A program made the position numbers and the translations under genes. 64,000 nt of DNA from Prevotella sp. UBA2444 (GTDB lineage Bacteria; Bacteroidota; Bacteroidia; Bacteroidales; Bacteroidaceae), in NCBI GenBank assembly GCA_002342665.1, contig DDQK01000010.1:1-64000 (forward strand). Reading direction: 5' to 3'. Shown piece after piece: positions 37,745 to 47,084 of the stretch (the first letter of the stretch is position 1; each line of letters opens with the position of its first letter). The notes below the pieces were generated by a model, which saw only the letters and a list, made by a program, of their open reading frames with translations, did not search any database and was not told where the DNA came from.

Positions 37745-38455
37745 TCATAGATGCTGCCCGCCAGCACCCCAGCACTTATGGGTATCAGTGCCCTCTTCCA
37801 TATAATCCAAATCTTTTTCTTTATAACGCTTCTGTCGAGGAAGTCCAGTAAATTCCAATATATAAGGATCGCGTATGATATCTGTTGCCGACTGTATTTG
37901 GTGCCCTTCGTTTGCAAGAGCCAATACTCCTTCTTTGTCTGTACTCAATGCAAGACGCTGAAAGAGCGATGAGTTAATTTGGCGTTTCAGTTCTCTTACC
38001 TTCCATCCTTCTTTGATACATTCCTTCATATAGAACTGCATCTCCATCGGATCGTCACACTTGAGTAGTTCCAAATAATGACTCCATGTCAATTGTCCAG
38101 ACACTGTTTGGATTTTTGGGAATCTCACATAAAAGAGTCTCATATTGAACAGATTAGACCGAGAATAACCTTTTCCTCGAAGTCTCGTAAGGTCTTTTGA
38201 CAAGTTTGTCAAAAGTTGCTTTCCATATTCAGCTTTGACACTACCATGCTGTTCATACTCTACAATATACCTGCCAGTCTCCCAGCTTGCTTTAAGCAAT
38301 TCTGTGTTAACGGCAAAAGCTGCCTTTTCTTTTGCCTTTTCCCACAATCCTGAAATTTGTGAGACAAGTCTCACATATTCAGAATCATTGTTCTGCATAA
38401 TACCTTCAGAGGTAGTTGCCATATCTTTCTTTATTTCTTTTTCGTTCATATTCAT
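37745..38455 (-). pseudogene. DUF1016/YhcG-type nuclease, C-terminally truncated
   Basis: 236 residues. The N-terminal DUF1016_N part is complete (WEKAKEKAAFAVNTELLKAS, GKQLLTNLSKDLTRLRGKGY, SRSNLFNMRLFY, LTWSHYLELLK). The linker and start of the nuclease domain are present (RDPYILEFTGLPRQKRYKEK), after which full-length relatives (about 340-380 residues) continue with a PD-(D/E)XK domain. Here the sequence ends after an unrelated tail of about 20 residues. So the nuclease part is missing and the gene is probably inactive, or its product is a regulatory fragment. It sits at the edge of the AT-rich defence island, and the truncation may mark an insertion or deletion end. Confidence 0.75.
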
Positions 38456-38603
38456 ATTTCGTTTGCCGCTCGACCCTAAGGTCGCTTTGTTTACAAAGAA
38501 TGTTACACCTTTTTATTTATATAGTATGCCAAAATCCGAAAAAAGGTGAGACTGTCTTACCTATTCAGAATCATTGGCTCTTATCTTCAAGCCTGTCCCC
38601 CAA

Positions 38604-40067
38604 TTATCCCTTAACATTTGATGCTGAAGGCTTCTGTTTTGTACAATCTATTATTTCTATGTTCTCTTGTTTTTTTATTTGCAATTCCCTCAAAACTCTC
38701 TCCAACTTATTCCTTTCCTTTTCGTTGAAGAAAAAGAGGACTGTTATTGACTTGTTTGTGTTGTTTGCTTTTTTATAGACATCTACTTGGTTTTGTAGAT
38801 TTTGTTTAAGTTTTGAATTAGAAGCCAGTTTGAATTCAATAATAGTCTTATCAGCATTGCCTTTTGACACCTTAAAGTCCAGAGGACCTCTTCCGTTATT
38901 AACTTCTGCATTAAAATCAAAACCCGTTTTCCTCCATATTAGTTTGAATAATTTTTGTAAACAGGGTTCTTTTCTATGAGGGTCTATTAAAATCCCAACG
39001 TCATTACATTCAATATACCTTTTAAAATCATTAATCCTTTGAAGTGATTCTTTATATGAATCATTAGGGTAGGTATCTTCGGTATTAATTATTCGGATTT
39101 CATTTAACTTGTTTATTTTATTAAAATAATTCTCTTGGTTTTCCATCCATTTTTTTATAAACAAGGTATACGGATACTCATTATATTTTTTGTCTAATAG
39201 TTTGTTATTGAATAATAGCTCCTGGCCAATAAAATCCTTATAAAAAGAATTAATCTCTTCGTCTTGAAGTTCAACGATTTTCTCTCCAACTTTTATCAAC
39301 AAGTTTTTAGTTATATTATTTAATAGATCTAAAAGTTGTTCATTTGAAATTAAGCGTTGTTGGTGTGTGTTATTTGAATTTTTATCCACACGCACCATAA
39401 GTGGAGATCTGTTGCGAAAATCATCTCGAACACTCCTTAAAAAGGGAAGATTAAAGGGGATGATATTCAACCAATCATCGTAAATCTTGCACAAATCAGC
39501 TATAGGATCTTTTTCCTCTTTTTTAAGAAAAAGATCGTCAAACTTCTTAATAACATAGTCTTTTACTTCAGGCTTTACACCTTCATTATCATTAATTAAT
39601 TGTCTTACATAGGATATGTAGTTATCAAAAAGGAATGGTATTCCATATCCATCAGGGAATTGCCCAAAACTTTCAATTGCTTTATCTATGTATTCAGATA
39701 TTTCAATCTGCCATATTGGACTCGATTGCTTGTTAATAATGTGCTGATAGGTAAAAATCACTTTATCTGCACATTGTTTCGCAGCATCTTTGAAATCTGC
39801 TTTATGAAAATCTTTCAAAGACAAAAGTTTTTTATGTGCTTCACAACAATTGGGGAATTTCTTAACTTTTTTCTTCAATAGTTCTACTATTGTCTTGTGA
39901 GTATTTTTGCACGAATCACATTTTCGATAGTCGTGTTCCCCGATAGTTGGATCTATAGGATAAGGCAAAGCATAATAAGTACATTTCCCATATGGGTATG
40001 TTCTGTCTCCTGCCTTTGCAGTTAGGCAGTCTACAAAATATAATGCTTTAATATTATCTTTTACCAT
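38604..40067 (-). CDS. Putative PD-(D/E)XK nuclease of the type III R-M operon
   Basis: 487 residues. N-terminus with four cysteines that may bind zinc (Cys14, 29, 47, 50 in CLTAK...KCTYY...KCDSCKN), long helical middle, and a C-terminal nuclease-like core: GRGPLDFKV, then IIEFKLASNSKLKQNLQNQV, giving the D...E-x-K pattern. It overlaps the methylase gene by 7 nt and is last in the seven-gene operon, so it probably adds a nuclease or accessory function to the restriction system. No named family recognised. Confidence 0.7.
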   Translation of the reverse strand: MVKDNIKALYFVDCLTAKAGDRTYPYGKCTYYALPYPIDPTIGEHDYRKCDSCKNTHKTIVELLKKKVKKFPNCCEAHKKLLSLKDFHKADFKDAAKQCADKVIFTYQHIINKQSSPIWQIEISEYIDKAIESFGQFPDGYGIPFLFDNYISYVRQLINDNEGVKPEVKDYVIKKFDDLFLKKEEKDPIADLCKIYDDWLNIIPFNLPFLRSVRDDFRNRSPLMVRVDKNSNNTHQQRLISNEQLLDLLNNITKNLLIKVGEKIVELQDEEINSFYKDFIGQELLFNNKLLDKKYNEYPYTLFIKKWMENQENYFNKINKLNEIRIINTEDTYPNDSYKESLQRINDFKRYIECNDVGILIDPHRKEPCLQKLFKLIWRKTGFDFNAEVNNGRGPLDFKVSKGNADKTIIEFKLASNSKLKQNLQNQVDVYKKANNTNKSITVLFFFNEKERNKLERVLRELQIKKQENIEIIDCTKQKPSASNVKG

Positions 40068-42166
40068 AACTGAAATTTCGTTTCATCTCCGCAGATATTG
40101 CGAATTTTCAGTCGCAGTGGTTTTTGGGAGTTGTCATCGGTTTGTATCGTGCCGTCCCAAAGTGTATTGGTTTTCTTTCCATTGCGGATGACGTTTCCTG
40201 ACTTATCTATCTTCACTTCAACATTACTGTGCCAAGGGGCATTAATGTCAGCCTCCTCACAATCAAGAGAGAGCCATTCAATGGTTTCAAGCCCTTCGTC
40301 GCTGATGTCGATGCGGGTGAAAGTTGGTTCTTTTTTACCTTTCTTCTGATTGTCCTCTATATGGTCTCTATAGTCTTTGAGTTTTTTCAGATACTGGGCG
40401 TAGCGAGTTTCGTTGACGGCATTGATTTTCTGCAGAACGCGGTCGCTCATAAAGCTGTTTATTGTTAGTTGCCACACAGAGAACATCTGCCCTTCTGGCT
40501 GCACCTCCTGTAGGGTGTAGTCGGCTTCATCGCTCACTACCACAAGGTCGAGCTTGGGTTTCAGGTCGAGGAACTCAACTTCGATATTAAAGTGCAGATT
40601 CTGTTCTCGCATAAACGCCTCGCGCTTTTCCTTTGGAATGCTGTCCACATAATAGACAATGACCTTCTTTGTTCCGTCAGGCAGTGCGCCCAGTTTACCG
40701 TGAACCAGCTGACTCAAGAAGGCTTCATCCAGCATGGGGTGCTTACCGGGCAGAAAGTCTGGCAGATAGACGGGAACCATACCCATTGCGCTATCGTTGG
40801 TGATGCCAGCCCAAAAGCAGTCGAGCTGAGCGTAGCGGGTCACGTCTGTCAATTCTAGCAATTTGTCGTTGGTCTGCTGAGGATTGCGAAACAGATTGAT
40901 ACCATCGTTTATCTCCAAACTAGTGAAACCAGCACGCATTTCAACCAGTTTGTCGCGTGTCACTTGAATGCTGTTAATACCAATGTCGGCATGAATAAAC
41001 CTGCGGCCCAATTTGTGAGCAGCCTTGGCTGTCACTCCGCTACCACCAAAGAAATCCGCCACCAACATGCCTTCATTGGAACTGGCCTTGATTATGCGTT
41101 CAAGTAATTCTATGGGTTTCTGTGTTGCATAATCTTCTTTTTCTTCTGATCGTCCAGCTACATAGGAAATATTATCCCAAATATCATTAACAGGAACACC
41201 GGGTAGTTCATCCATGAAAACGATACGACAACGCTTGATTGGCTTGCCATTCCTGCCAAGTTTGATACGCCCATGACTATTGGGAACTTCTGTTTGAGGA
41301 GCATTCCATAATTCTTCAAATTTATCTGGTGTGGTTCTCCATCTTGCAGTTGTACCGTGAAAATCATATGCATCCATCTTTTGTTGAGGATCAAGCATAT
41401 TCTCTGCCTTGTAATATCTTCCCGAAGGTAGTTTTGTAAACTCACTCTCAATATACTCTTCTGTATACGGAGTATAGAGTCGATTGAAAACGGAGTCTTC
41501 TGATAATGTATAGAAATAGATATGGTCAGTTATTGCACTAAAACTTTTGTCGGAATCGTTATGAGATGCAGTACTTTTCCATCCTATATCATTCTTAAAA
41601 TTTGATTCTCCGAAAACTTCGTCCATAAGAATTTTCACGTAATGCCCTATATGGTCATCCAGATGTACATATATGCTGGCCTTTTCGCTCATGATGCTTT
41701 TGATGGCCACGAGGTTGGTGTACATCCAGTTCAGGTAGTCTTCCTTGTTCCAAATGTCGCCATACATTTTTTCCTCAAAAGTCTTCATCTCGTCAATCTC
41801 GAGTTCCTCTTCTGCCTGTTTGATGGCAGCAGCCACTTTGGGGTTGCGGCGCACATAAACTTTCTTTGCGTAGTCTGCACCCGAGGCAAAAGGCGGGTCT
41901 ATATATACTAAATCTACAGTGATTCCCTTGTCTTTAAGATAGGCACATGCCGACAGACACTCGCCACGAATGAGCAGATTGTCTGCTGAGTGGTCACCGT
42001 GTGTTTCCTCTTCTGATACTTCATAAAGTGGCATTCCACGTTGTATGCTTGTCTCTACCACGCTATCGCCTTTATAACGCAAGATGCGCTGGGTACGCAC
42101 AAAATTGTCAAGCACAGCCTGACCTTGCAGGACGTTAGGACTGAATGGGATATATTTTACTGCCAT
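40061..42166 (-). CDS. Type III restriction-modification DNA methyltransferase (Mod)
   Basis: 701 residues. Beta-class N6-adenine methylase order: DPPF motif IV (VDLVYIDPPFASGADY, near residue 94) precedes the SAM-binding motif I (VADFFGGSGVTAKAAHKLG, near 365). Between lies a target-recognition region (about 190-330). The C-terminal 250 residues are of unknown role. Methylation protects host sites from the Res subunit encoded 22 nt upstream. The recognition site cannot be read from sequence. No phase-variable repeat tract was noticed in the gene. Confidence 0.92.
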   Translation of the reverse strand: MAVKYIPFSPNVLQGQAVLDNFVRTQRILRYKGDSVVETSIQRGMPLYEVSEEETHGDHSADNLLIRGECLSACAYLKDKGITVDLVYIDPPFASGADYAKKVYVRRNPKVAAAIKQAEEELEIDEMKTFEEKMYGDIWNKEDYLNWMYTNLVAIKSIMSEKASIYVHLDDHIGHYVKILMDEVFGESNFKNDIGWKSTASHNDSDKSFSAITDHIYFYTLSEDSVFNRLYTPYTEEYIESEFTKLPSGRYYKAENMLDPQQKMDAYDFHGTTARWRTTPDKFEELWNAPQTEVPNSHGRIKLGRNGKPIKRCRIVFMDELPGVPVNDIWDNISYVAGRSEEKEDYATQKPIELLERIIKASSNEGMLVADFFGGSGVTAKAAHKLGRRFIHADIGINSIQVTRDKLVEMRAGFTSLEINDGINLFRNPQQTNDKLLELTDVTRYAQLDCFWAGITNDSAMGMVPVYLPDFLPGKHPMLDEAFLSQLVHGKLGALPDGTKKVIVYYVDSIPKEKREAFMREQNLHFNIEVEFLDLKPKLDLVVVSDEADYTLQEVQPEGQMFSVWQLTINSFMSDRVLQKINAVNETRYAQYLKKLKDYRDHIEDNQKKGKKEPTFTRIDISDEGLETIEWLSLDCEEADINAPWHSNVEVKIDKSGNVIRNGKKTNTLWDGTIQTDDNSQKPLRLKIRNICGDETKFQLW

Positions 42167-42187
42167 ACTAATTAATTCTTTTATATC

Positions 42188-45073
42188 TTATTGTTCGTTG
42201 AAAAACGCTTTAATATCTTTGGTAAGTTTTGCTGTACGCATATCTTGGTTGAGCGTGTCTTCAAGATAGAGGAAAGCAAAACGTTCGTACTTGAAATGAT
42301 TTTTATTATTCTCAATTAGGAATTGACTCTCCATAAACTGCTTACGAAGCTTGAACTTATCTGCATAGATGCCACCTTTTGTTTCTATAATCATCACCTT
42401 ATAAATTTGGTCGTTTCGGCGCTTCAAAAGGAGAAAGTCGGGATAGTATCGGCCAAGATCTGTCCAGTGATGCCCGTCATGGTGGTAGCAATGGATGTAG
42501 AAGTCGGTCACATTGTCATCACCGTTGAAATAGAGTTCCAGGCCGTTGTCCTTAACGTAGTCTAACCCTAGCATCTCAAGGAATGTCGGTTTTTCGAAAC
42601 CGCTATCGAAGCGGTAGGGCAGATAATGATAGGTACGTTTGCGCTCCGGATTCGGGTCTGGCTGCAGGCGCATAGCCGACGTGTCTTGTCCCAATGCCTC
42701 CAGTTGCTTCAGCAAGGCTTCTACTTCAGGAGTCAGAGGCTTGTCTTTAGGGTGCGTGTCCCAGCTGATGATTTCTGCTACCACATTCTTCGCAGGATAA
42801 TACTTGTCTGGCTCTGCGGTTTCACATGGTGACTTTGGCTGTCCTTGCTTCACAAGGCTGAAATGCACCTCCTCGCTGTCAGCTGCTTCATGATAGTCGT
42901 GAAGAGGGATGAAGCACTGGCGGATTCGTGAGCGAATGGCGGCCTGGTTGTAGTCGCTGAGCAAACGGCAGCCAGTGTCATCGGCCTCACTGATGGTGTC
43001 AAAGATGTGCCGCAACTGGTCGCTATGTTCACGCAGTTCCTTCATCTTGATAGTCTCAAAGCCCTCTTTGGCGATAGTGTGGAGCCATTGGTTGAAGGTA
43101 GCGTATTCAACATCATCATTACGTAGTACAAGCGTATCTATAGCACTACTCGTACTGAAGTCGTGTTTATAGACGATGGTCTCATCTGCCTTTTGCAGAA
43201 TATCGGGACTTGCCAGCCGTTCAGCTACATTATTCTCCTGTTCTATGATAGGCGTATCGTAGTTCACATGCAGTTGGTAGAAGTCTATCTCGGGCACTTT
43301 GAGAAAGTCCATACGCGAATGTCGCTCTATGCTGACCTCCGTCGGTTCGTGGCGACTGGTTAAATCCTTGATAGAGATATTCTGCTGCTGTTGCAACTGG
43401 TCGTTGAGCGTCTTGTAGTTGCTATCGTTGAGCCAGATGATGGCCTCTTCTTTGGCTCCACGATCTACTTGGCGTAGACAGCGACATGAGGTCTGTAGCA
43501 CCATGTTTTTCGCACAAGCACCCTCATGGGGCAGAATAACGCCAGCGAGGCTCTTACAGTCCCATCCCTCCTTGCCAATCTGCACCAGCAGCACAATGCG
43601 CTTACGAGATTGGGGGGTGTCGAGAATAGCAAACTCCAAAGCGGAACCTTCGGGTTCAGGATATTTTTTCTTTTCGCCCTTGCCCATACTTCCCTTATGG
43701 TATTTCAGTATGGACTCTGTATCCAGTCCACGTTCCAATAACAGGCTTACAACGAACGGATGGATTATTTCTTCAAGCGTAGTCACCTGTTTGCAATAGA
43801 TGGCCAGCTTAGGAGTAGTGTCGTTAGCATAGCGCATATCCCAGTATTGGTCTATGAACATCGTCACGCCCTTGCGAATAATGCTGAGCTGGTCGTCAGC
43901 GGTACGGTAGACTGAAGGGTGCTTTAGAAAGTTATCAACTCCTTGTATCAACGGGTAGTAGTAAACCACGTTGTTGAACTCCTTGTTCTTGATGTCCGTA
44001 TCTATACCCACACCAATTTTCTTGGCTTTCTCTAAATAGGGCGTACCCGAGAATCCCACCATTCCGCAGAAATTCTGGCTACCGCTCCATTGGTTCACAA
44101 CCTCGCGCAACTTCTGCTCACCGCCTGCATGGTGCACCTCGTCAATAAAGATGGCAAGCCGGGGAATGCGTTGGATGATGTCGCGTAACTCGTTGGCCAC
44201 AAGCGTTTTCTCCAGTTCTTTTTTCATCTCGTCGGAAGTGACAGTGTTGGGATCAATCTGCTTGTCCACATAATCCAGGTTCACCTTCTCGGCATTCGTC
44301 ACGGCCACCAGTCCCATGAGGTCGCGCTCCCCAAGATGGAGGCTGATTTTTTGCGCATTGGGGTTACGCACCACCGTGGTACGATTTCCAGGTTTCACCT
44401 CGTCGAGCACCTCAAACTTGATCATGCGCTTGATATCGGAAGCATCCGGCTCAGGCAGAATCCAAGTTGGGTCGAAATCACGTATGTTTTTAAGGCTTGG
44501 CAGGATGGACGTTTTCAGTCCAGCTGGAGCCATCACCATGAAGTTATGCGCAAAAGCAGGGTTGTTCGGTTCATTTTTAGCATAGTAGAGGTCGAGATAA
44601 ATAAACGCTGCCATCAAGAAGGTCTTACCAGCACCCATTGGCAAGGAAAAGAGATAATCGGTGTAACTAACACCATAGAAGATATTGCGAAATACCTGCT
44701 TGGCATCTATCTCATCAGCATGTTCACTGATGTACGCACGTAGCCGAGGGGTAATTTCCTTGCCGCTACGGTCATGTTGTAAGGTGTATTCGTATAGAGC
44801 CGCAAGCCCCTTATCGCGAACCATCGCGGCACGAGCAGTTGCGGGGATATACAATCCATTAAGGTCAAGGGTGTTGAACTCGCCGCGACAAAACAATTCC
44901 CATAAGGGTTGGTTTTGACATTTCACCTTAAGGTAGAGGTAGGTCTTGATGGCCTCCACCTGTGCATCACGCAGCATACCGCGCTGCTCTATATATCGTA
45001 TGACATCCTTCACCGTACAGTCAGGTGAAGAAAGCCATTCATTCCTATTTTTTTCTATTAGTTTATAGAACAT
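42188..45073 (-). CDS. Type III restriction enzyme helicase/nuclease subunit (Res)
   Basis: 961 residues. SF2 helicase: Walker A PMGAGKTFLMAAF near residue 150, DEVH box FIDEVHHAGG near 325, later motifs (GKEGWDCKSLAGVI, TSCRCLRQVDRG). Near the C-terminus YYPDFLLLKRRNDQIYKV and IIETKGG form the PD-(D/E)XK endonuclease site. It translocates on DNA with Mod and cleaves unmethylated targets. Both catalytic centres look intact. Confidence 0.92.
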   Translation of the reverse strand: MFYKLIEKNRNEWLSSPDCTVKDVIRYIEQRGMLRDAQVEAIKTYLYLKVKCQNQPLWELFCRGEFNTLDLNGLYIPATARAAMVRDKGLAALYEYTLQHDRSGKEITPRLRAYISEHADEIDAKQVFRNIFYGVSYTDYLFSLPMGAGKTFLMAAFIYLDLYYAKNEPNNPAFAHNFMVMAPAGLKTSILPSLKNIRDFDPTWILPEPDASDIKRMIKFEVLDEVKPGNRTTVVRNPNAQKISLHLGERDLMGLVAVTNAEKVNLDYVDKQIDPNTVTSDEMKKELEKTLVANELRDIIQRIPRLAIFIDEVHHAGGEQKLREVVNQWSGSQNFCGMVGFSGTPYLEKAKKIGVGIDTDIKNKEFNNVVYYYPLIQGVDNFLKHPSVYRTADDQLSIIRKGVTMFIDQYWDMRYANDTTPKLAIYCKQVTTLEEIIHPFVVSLLLERGLDTESILKYHKGSMGKGEKKKYPEPEGSALEFAILDTPQSRKRIVLLVQIGKEGWDCKSLAGVILPHEGACAKNMVLQTSCRCLRQVDRGAKEEAIIWLNDSNYKTLNDQLQQQQNISIKDLTSRHEPTEVSIERHSRMDFLKVPEIDFYQLHVNYDTPIIEQENNVAERLASPDILQKADETIVYKHDFSTSSAIDTLVLRNDDVEYATFNQWLHTIAKEGFETIKMKELREHSDQLRHIFDTISEADDTGCRLLSDYNQAAIRSRIRQCFIPLHDYHEAADSEEVHFSLVKQGQPKSPCETAEPDKYYPAKNVVAEIISWDTHPKDKPLTPEVEALLKQLEALGQDTSAMRLQPDPNPERKRTYHYLPYRFDSGFEKPTFLEMLGLDYVKDNGLELYFNGDDNVTDFYIHCYHHDGHHWTDLGRYYPDFLLLKRRNDQIYKVMIIETKGGIYADKFKLRKQFMESQFLIENNKNHFKYERFAFLYLEDTLNQDMRTAKLTKDIKAFFNEQ

Positions 45074-45116
45074 ATCTTCTTACTATTCAGTTGCAAAGGT
45101 ACAATTTATATTTGTT

Positions 45117-45926
45117 CTAAGCAAACTTTCCGTTCATATAATTAATAAAAGCAGTGCATGTAACCAACATAAACTTTGCTTCATGGTATGTTGGCACATA
45201 AGTACCATCTTCATCCATCAATTCATGACGAATACCACTTTGCTTCTCATTTACATAACTATATAGGTTGTTAAATGCAACCTTCAATTGTGGATGCAGC
45301 AATCCTTGTTTCTTTTCTAAAGCTGATAATGCTTTCCCTAAATCATTCTCTCCTGTCATCTGGCGACAAAGAGCTCCAACAGCAGATATAGACTCTTTTA
45401 TAGAATTCCTGTAATCAGGTTTTTCTTTGTCTGCCAAATGTATTAAAGCACGATTTAGATGTTCCTTAATATTGTCTTTTGCATTGTCAATAGCCTCTTC
45501 AATACTTTCTACTTCCTCTCTTGCAGTAATTGGGGTAACAAGATTATTGATTATTCGGTAGCCATAATTAAGACGTTCAAATTCTGTATTAATTCTTTTG
45601 ATAAACTTCTGCAAAGAACTTATATAAAAGTCAGAAATAACCTTAATAACAAAATCAATCAGACTTAATTTATGATACCATTCGATGTCATCATCATCAA
45701 GATAATCTGTAATGCAATCAATATATTTATCATAGTCAGATTGTTTTTCATTAAAGAAGTATAACCAACAGATATTGTTAACAGAATTATAATCAACATC
45801 TTTGTTATTCTCAAGAGAATTAAAACAATTACAAAGTGCATTTATAACATCTTGAGGCATACACTCAATTATTAATTCATCAGAGGGCTTTATATAACCA
45901 TATCTTTCTGCAAACAAATCTTTCAT
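45117..45926 (-). CDS. AbiJ-NTD4-like abortive infection protein
   Basis: 269 residues from ATG 45926. The first 90 (LFAERYGYIKPSDELIIECM, ALCNCF) resemble the AbiJ N-terminal domain 4 found in abortive-infection proteins. The C-terminal 130 residues are helical (IKESISAVGALCRQMTGEND, SGIRHELMDEDGTY), like HEPN-type RNase domains; the polar SGIRHELMDED is a candidate active loop. Its start overlaps the GIY-YIG stop (ATGA). It may kill or arrest the cell when restriction fails; inferred from family. Confidence 0.75.
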   Translation of the reverse strand: MKDLFAERYGYIKPSDELIIECMPQDVINALCNCFNSLENNKDVDYNSVNNICWLYFFNEKQSDYDKYIDCITDYLDDDDIEWYHKLSLIDFVIKVISDFYISSLQKFIKRINTEFERLNYGYRIINNLVTPITAREEVESIEEAIDNAKDNIKEHLNRALIHLADKEKPDYRNSIKESISAVGALCRQMTGENDLGKALSALEKKQGLLHPQLKVAFNNLYSYVNEKQSGIRHELMDEDGTYVPTYHEAKFMLVTCTAFINYMNGKFA

Positions 45927-46582
45927 AACGAACAATTATTATTCTCTTTTTCTTTTCTAATATCATCCAGCACTTTCCCATTATATGAGAAATATTTAGC
46001 GCCTTGATAGGCACCAGAGGTGTTGCGATGTTCCTCTGGCATAAAGGTACCAACGAATGGAGATAGTTTATAGATGCGGCCCTCGTATTCAATAGAATCG
46101 TCGGAAGCAACCTTTACTACTATTCCAGTAGGATCGAAGGTGACTTGTTCGCCAATCTTAATCCCACACATGGAGAATTTGAAACGGGGGCGTTTCACTT
46201 CTCGCTTCTGTGGCTCCTTATGTTCGCTTTCAACGATGGGCTTGTTATCTTCGTATAGTGTCACCTCTGCATCGTCAATCGTCATAGCAATATCACGAAA
46301 GATGTCGAGGGCCATTTGTGGAGCCACATTGAAGAACTCACGGTTTTGGCGGATACGCAAATCGGTGAGGCGGTCAATGGTCTTATGCACCAACTTCTCA
46401 ACCTCGTTGTATTTCGTAGTCTTCATCGTGGCGAATATCTCGAATGGCAAGGGAACGGCAGTATTATCCAGTTCCTTGCTTCTCACATCTACAGGACGCA
46501 AACTTTTACCAATCTTCACCCAATCCTCGCGGAAACTGGGATTAGTCAGTATGTAAACGTAACCAGGTTCTTTGTTGTTCAT
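45923..46582 (-). CDS. GIY-YIG-type nuclease (T5orf172-like)
   Basis: 219 residues from ATG 46582. The N-terminal 100 fit the GIY-YIG fold of the T5orf172 type: GYVYILTNPSFREDWVKIGK, RSKELDN, VEKLVHKTIDRLTDLRIRQN, REFF. The C-terminal half is a basic linker plus a small beta-rich domain (GIKIGEQVTFDPTGIVVKVA, YEGRIYKLSPFVG), like a restriction-enzyme-adenine-type reader of DNA. Endonuclease activity is inferred. Located within the defence operon. Confidence 0.8.
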   Translation of the reverse strand: MNNKEPGYVYILTNPSFREDWVKIGKSLRPVDVRSKELDNTAVPLPFEIFATMKTTKYNEVEKLVHKTIDRLTDLRIRQNREFFNVAPQMALDIFRDIAMTIDDAEVTLYEDNKPIVESEHKEPQKREVKRPRFKFSMCGIKIGEQVTFDPTGIVVKVASDDSIEYEGRIYKLSPFVGTFMPEEHRNTSGAYQGAKYFSYNGKVLDDIRKEKENNNCSL

Positions 46583-46595
46583 ATCGTAGTAATAT

Positions 46596-47084
46596 TTAAT
46601 CAAATAACTTCCAAAACTCTATCGCATTCACAAAGCGGAACTGAGGCTTTCCTGCAAACAGGCGTTTTAGGCGGTTGTATTGGGTAGGAGTCAGTACGCT
46701 TTGTTTGAACAACACGTAGAATACATTAGCATAAGTGTAATCATCGGAGAGAACAAGGGATTTTGAACTGCTCAGCTTTGATTTCAACTCTGTAGGTGAA
46801 ATGTTCTTGACGCTGATGCTGTTGAACTTTGCATCTGCCAATAGATACTTGTTGCCTGTAATACATAACAGCACGTCAGCAGAAGCCTGCTTGTCCGTTT
46901 TGTTTTGTTGAGCTATCCGCGTCTGAACTTCATCAAGGGCTATTGCTTTCTGTTCATCTGAGAATTTGTTTTCACTATCTATACACCCTTCTTTCTTTAG
47001 AAGAGTATGCATACCTTGAATGTTTGACAATAGCAGACTCTTAATCCGAATTCCTTTCGGATCTGTTATCGTATATTCAGCCAT
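46596..47084 (-). CDS. Small nuclease-like partner of the AAA ATPase
   Basis: 162 residues. Central SADVLLCITGNKYLLADAKF contains Asp70, Asp84 and Lys86 in the spacing of a PD-(D/E)XK core. The C-terminus is helical/basic (TPTQYNRLKRLFAGKPQFRF). Its start overlaps the ATPase gene by 8 nt, so the two products are made together. The arrangement (OLD-like ATPase plus small nuclease) is like several known two-gene anti-phage systems, but no named match is claimed. Confidence 0.65.
   Translation of the reverse strand: MAEYTITDPKGIRIKSLLLSNIQGMHTLLKKEGCIDSENKFSDEQKAIALDEVQTRIAQQNKTDKQASADVLLCITGNKYLLADAKFNSISVKNISPTELKSKLSSSKSLVLSDDYTYANVFYVLFKQSVLTPTQYNRLKRLFAGKPQFRFVNAIEFWKLFD

Noticed and set aside
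40061-45073. BREX or type I system
   Set aside because: No PglZ, BrxC or HsdS-like protein; the beta-class methylase plus DEVH helicase with a PD-(D/E)XK end fits type III.
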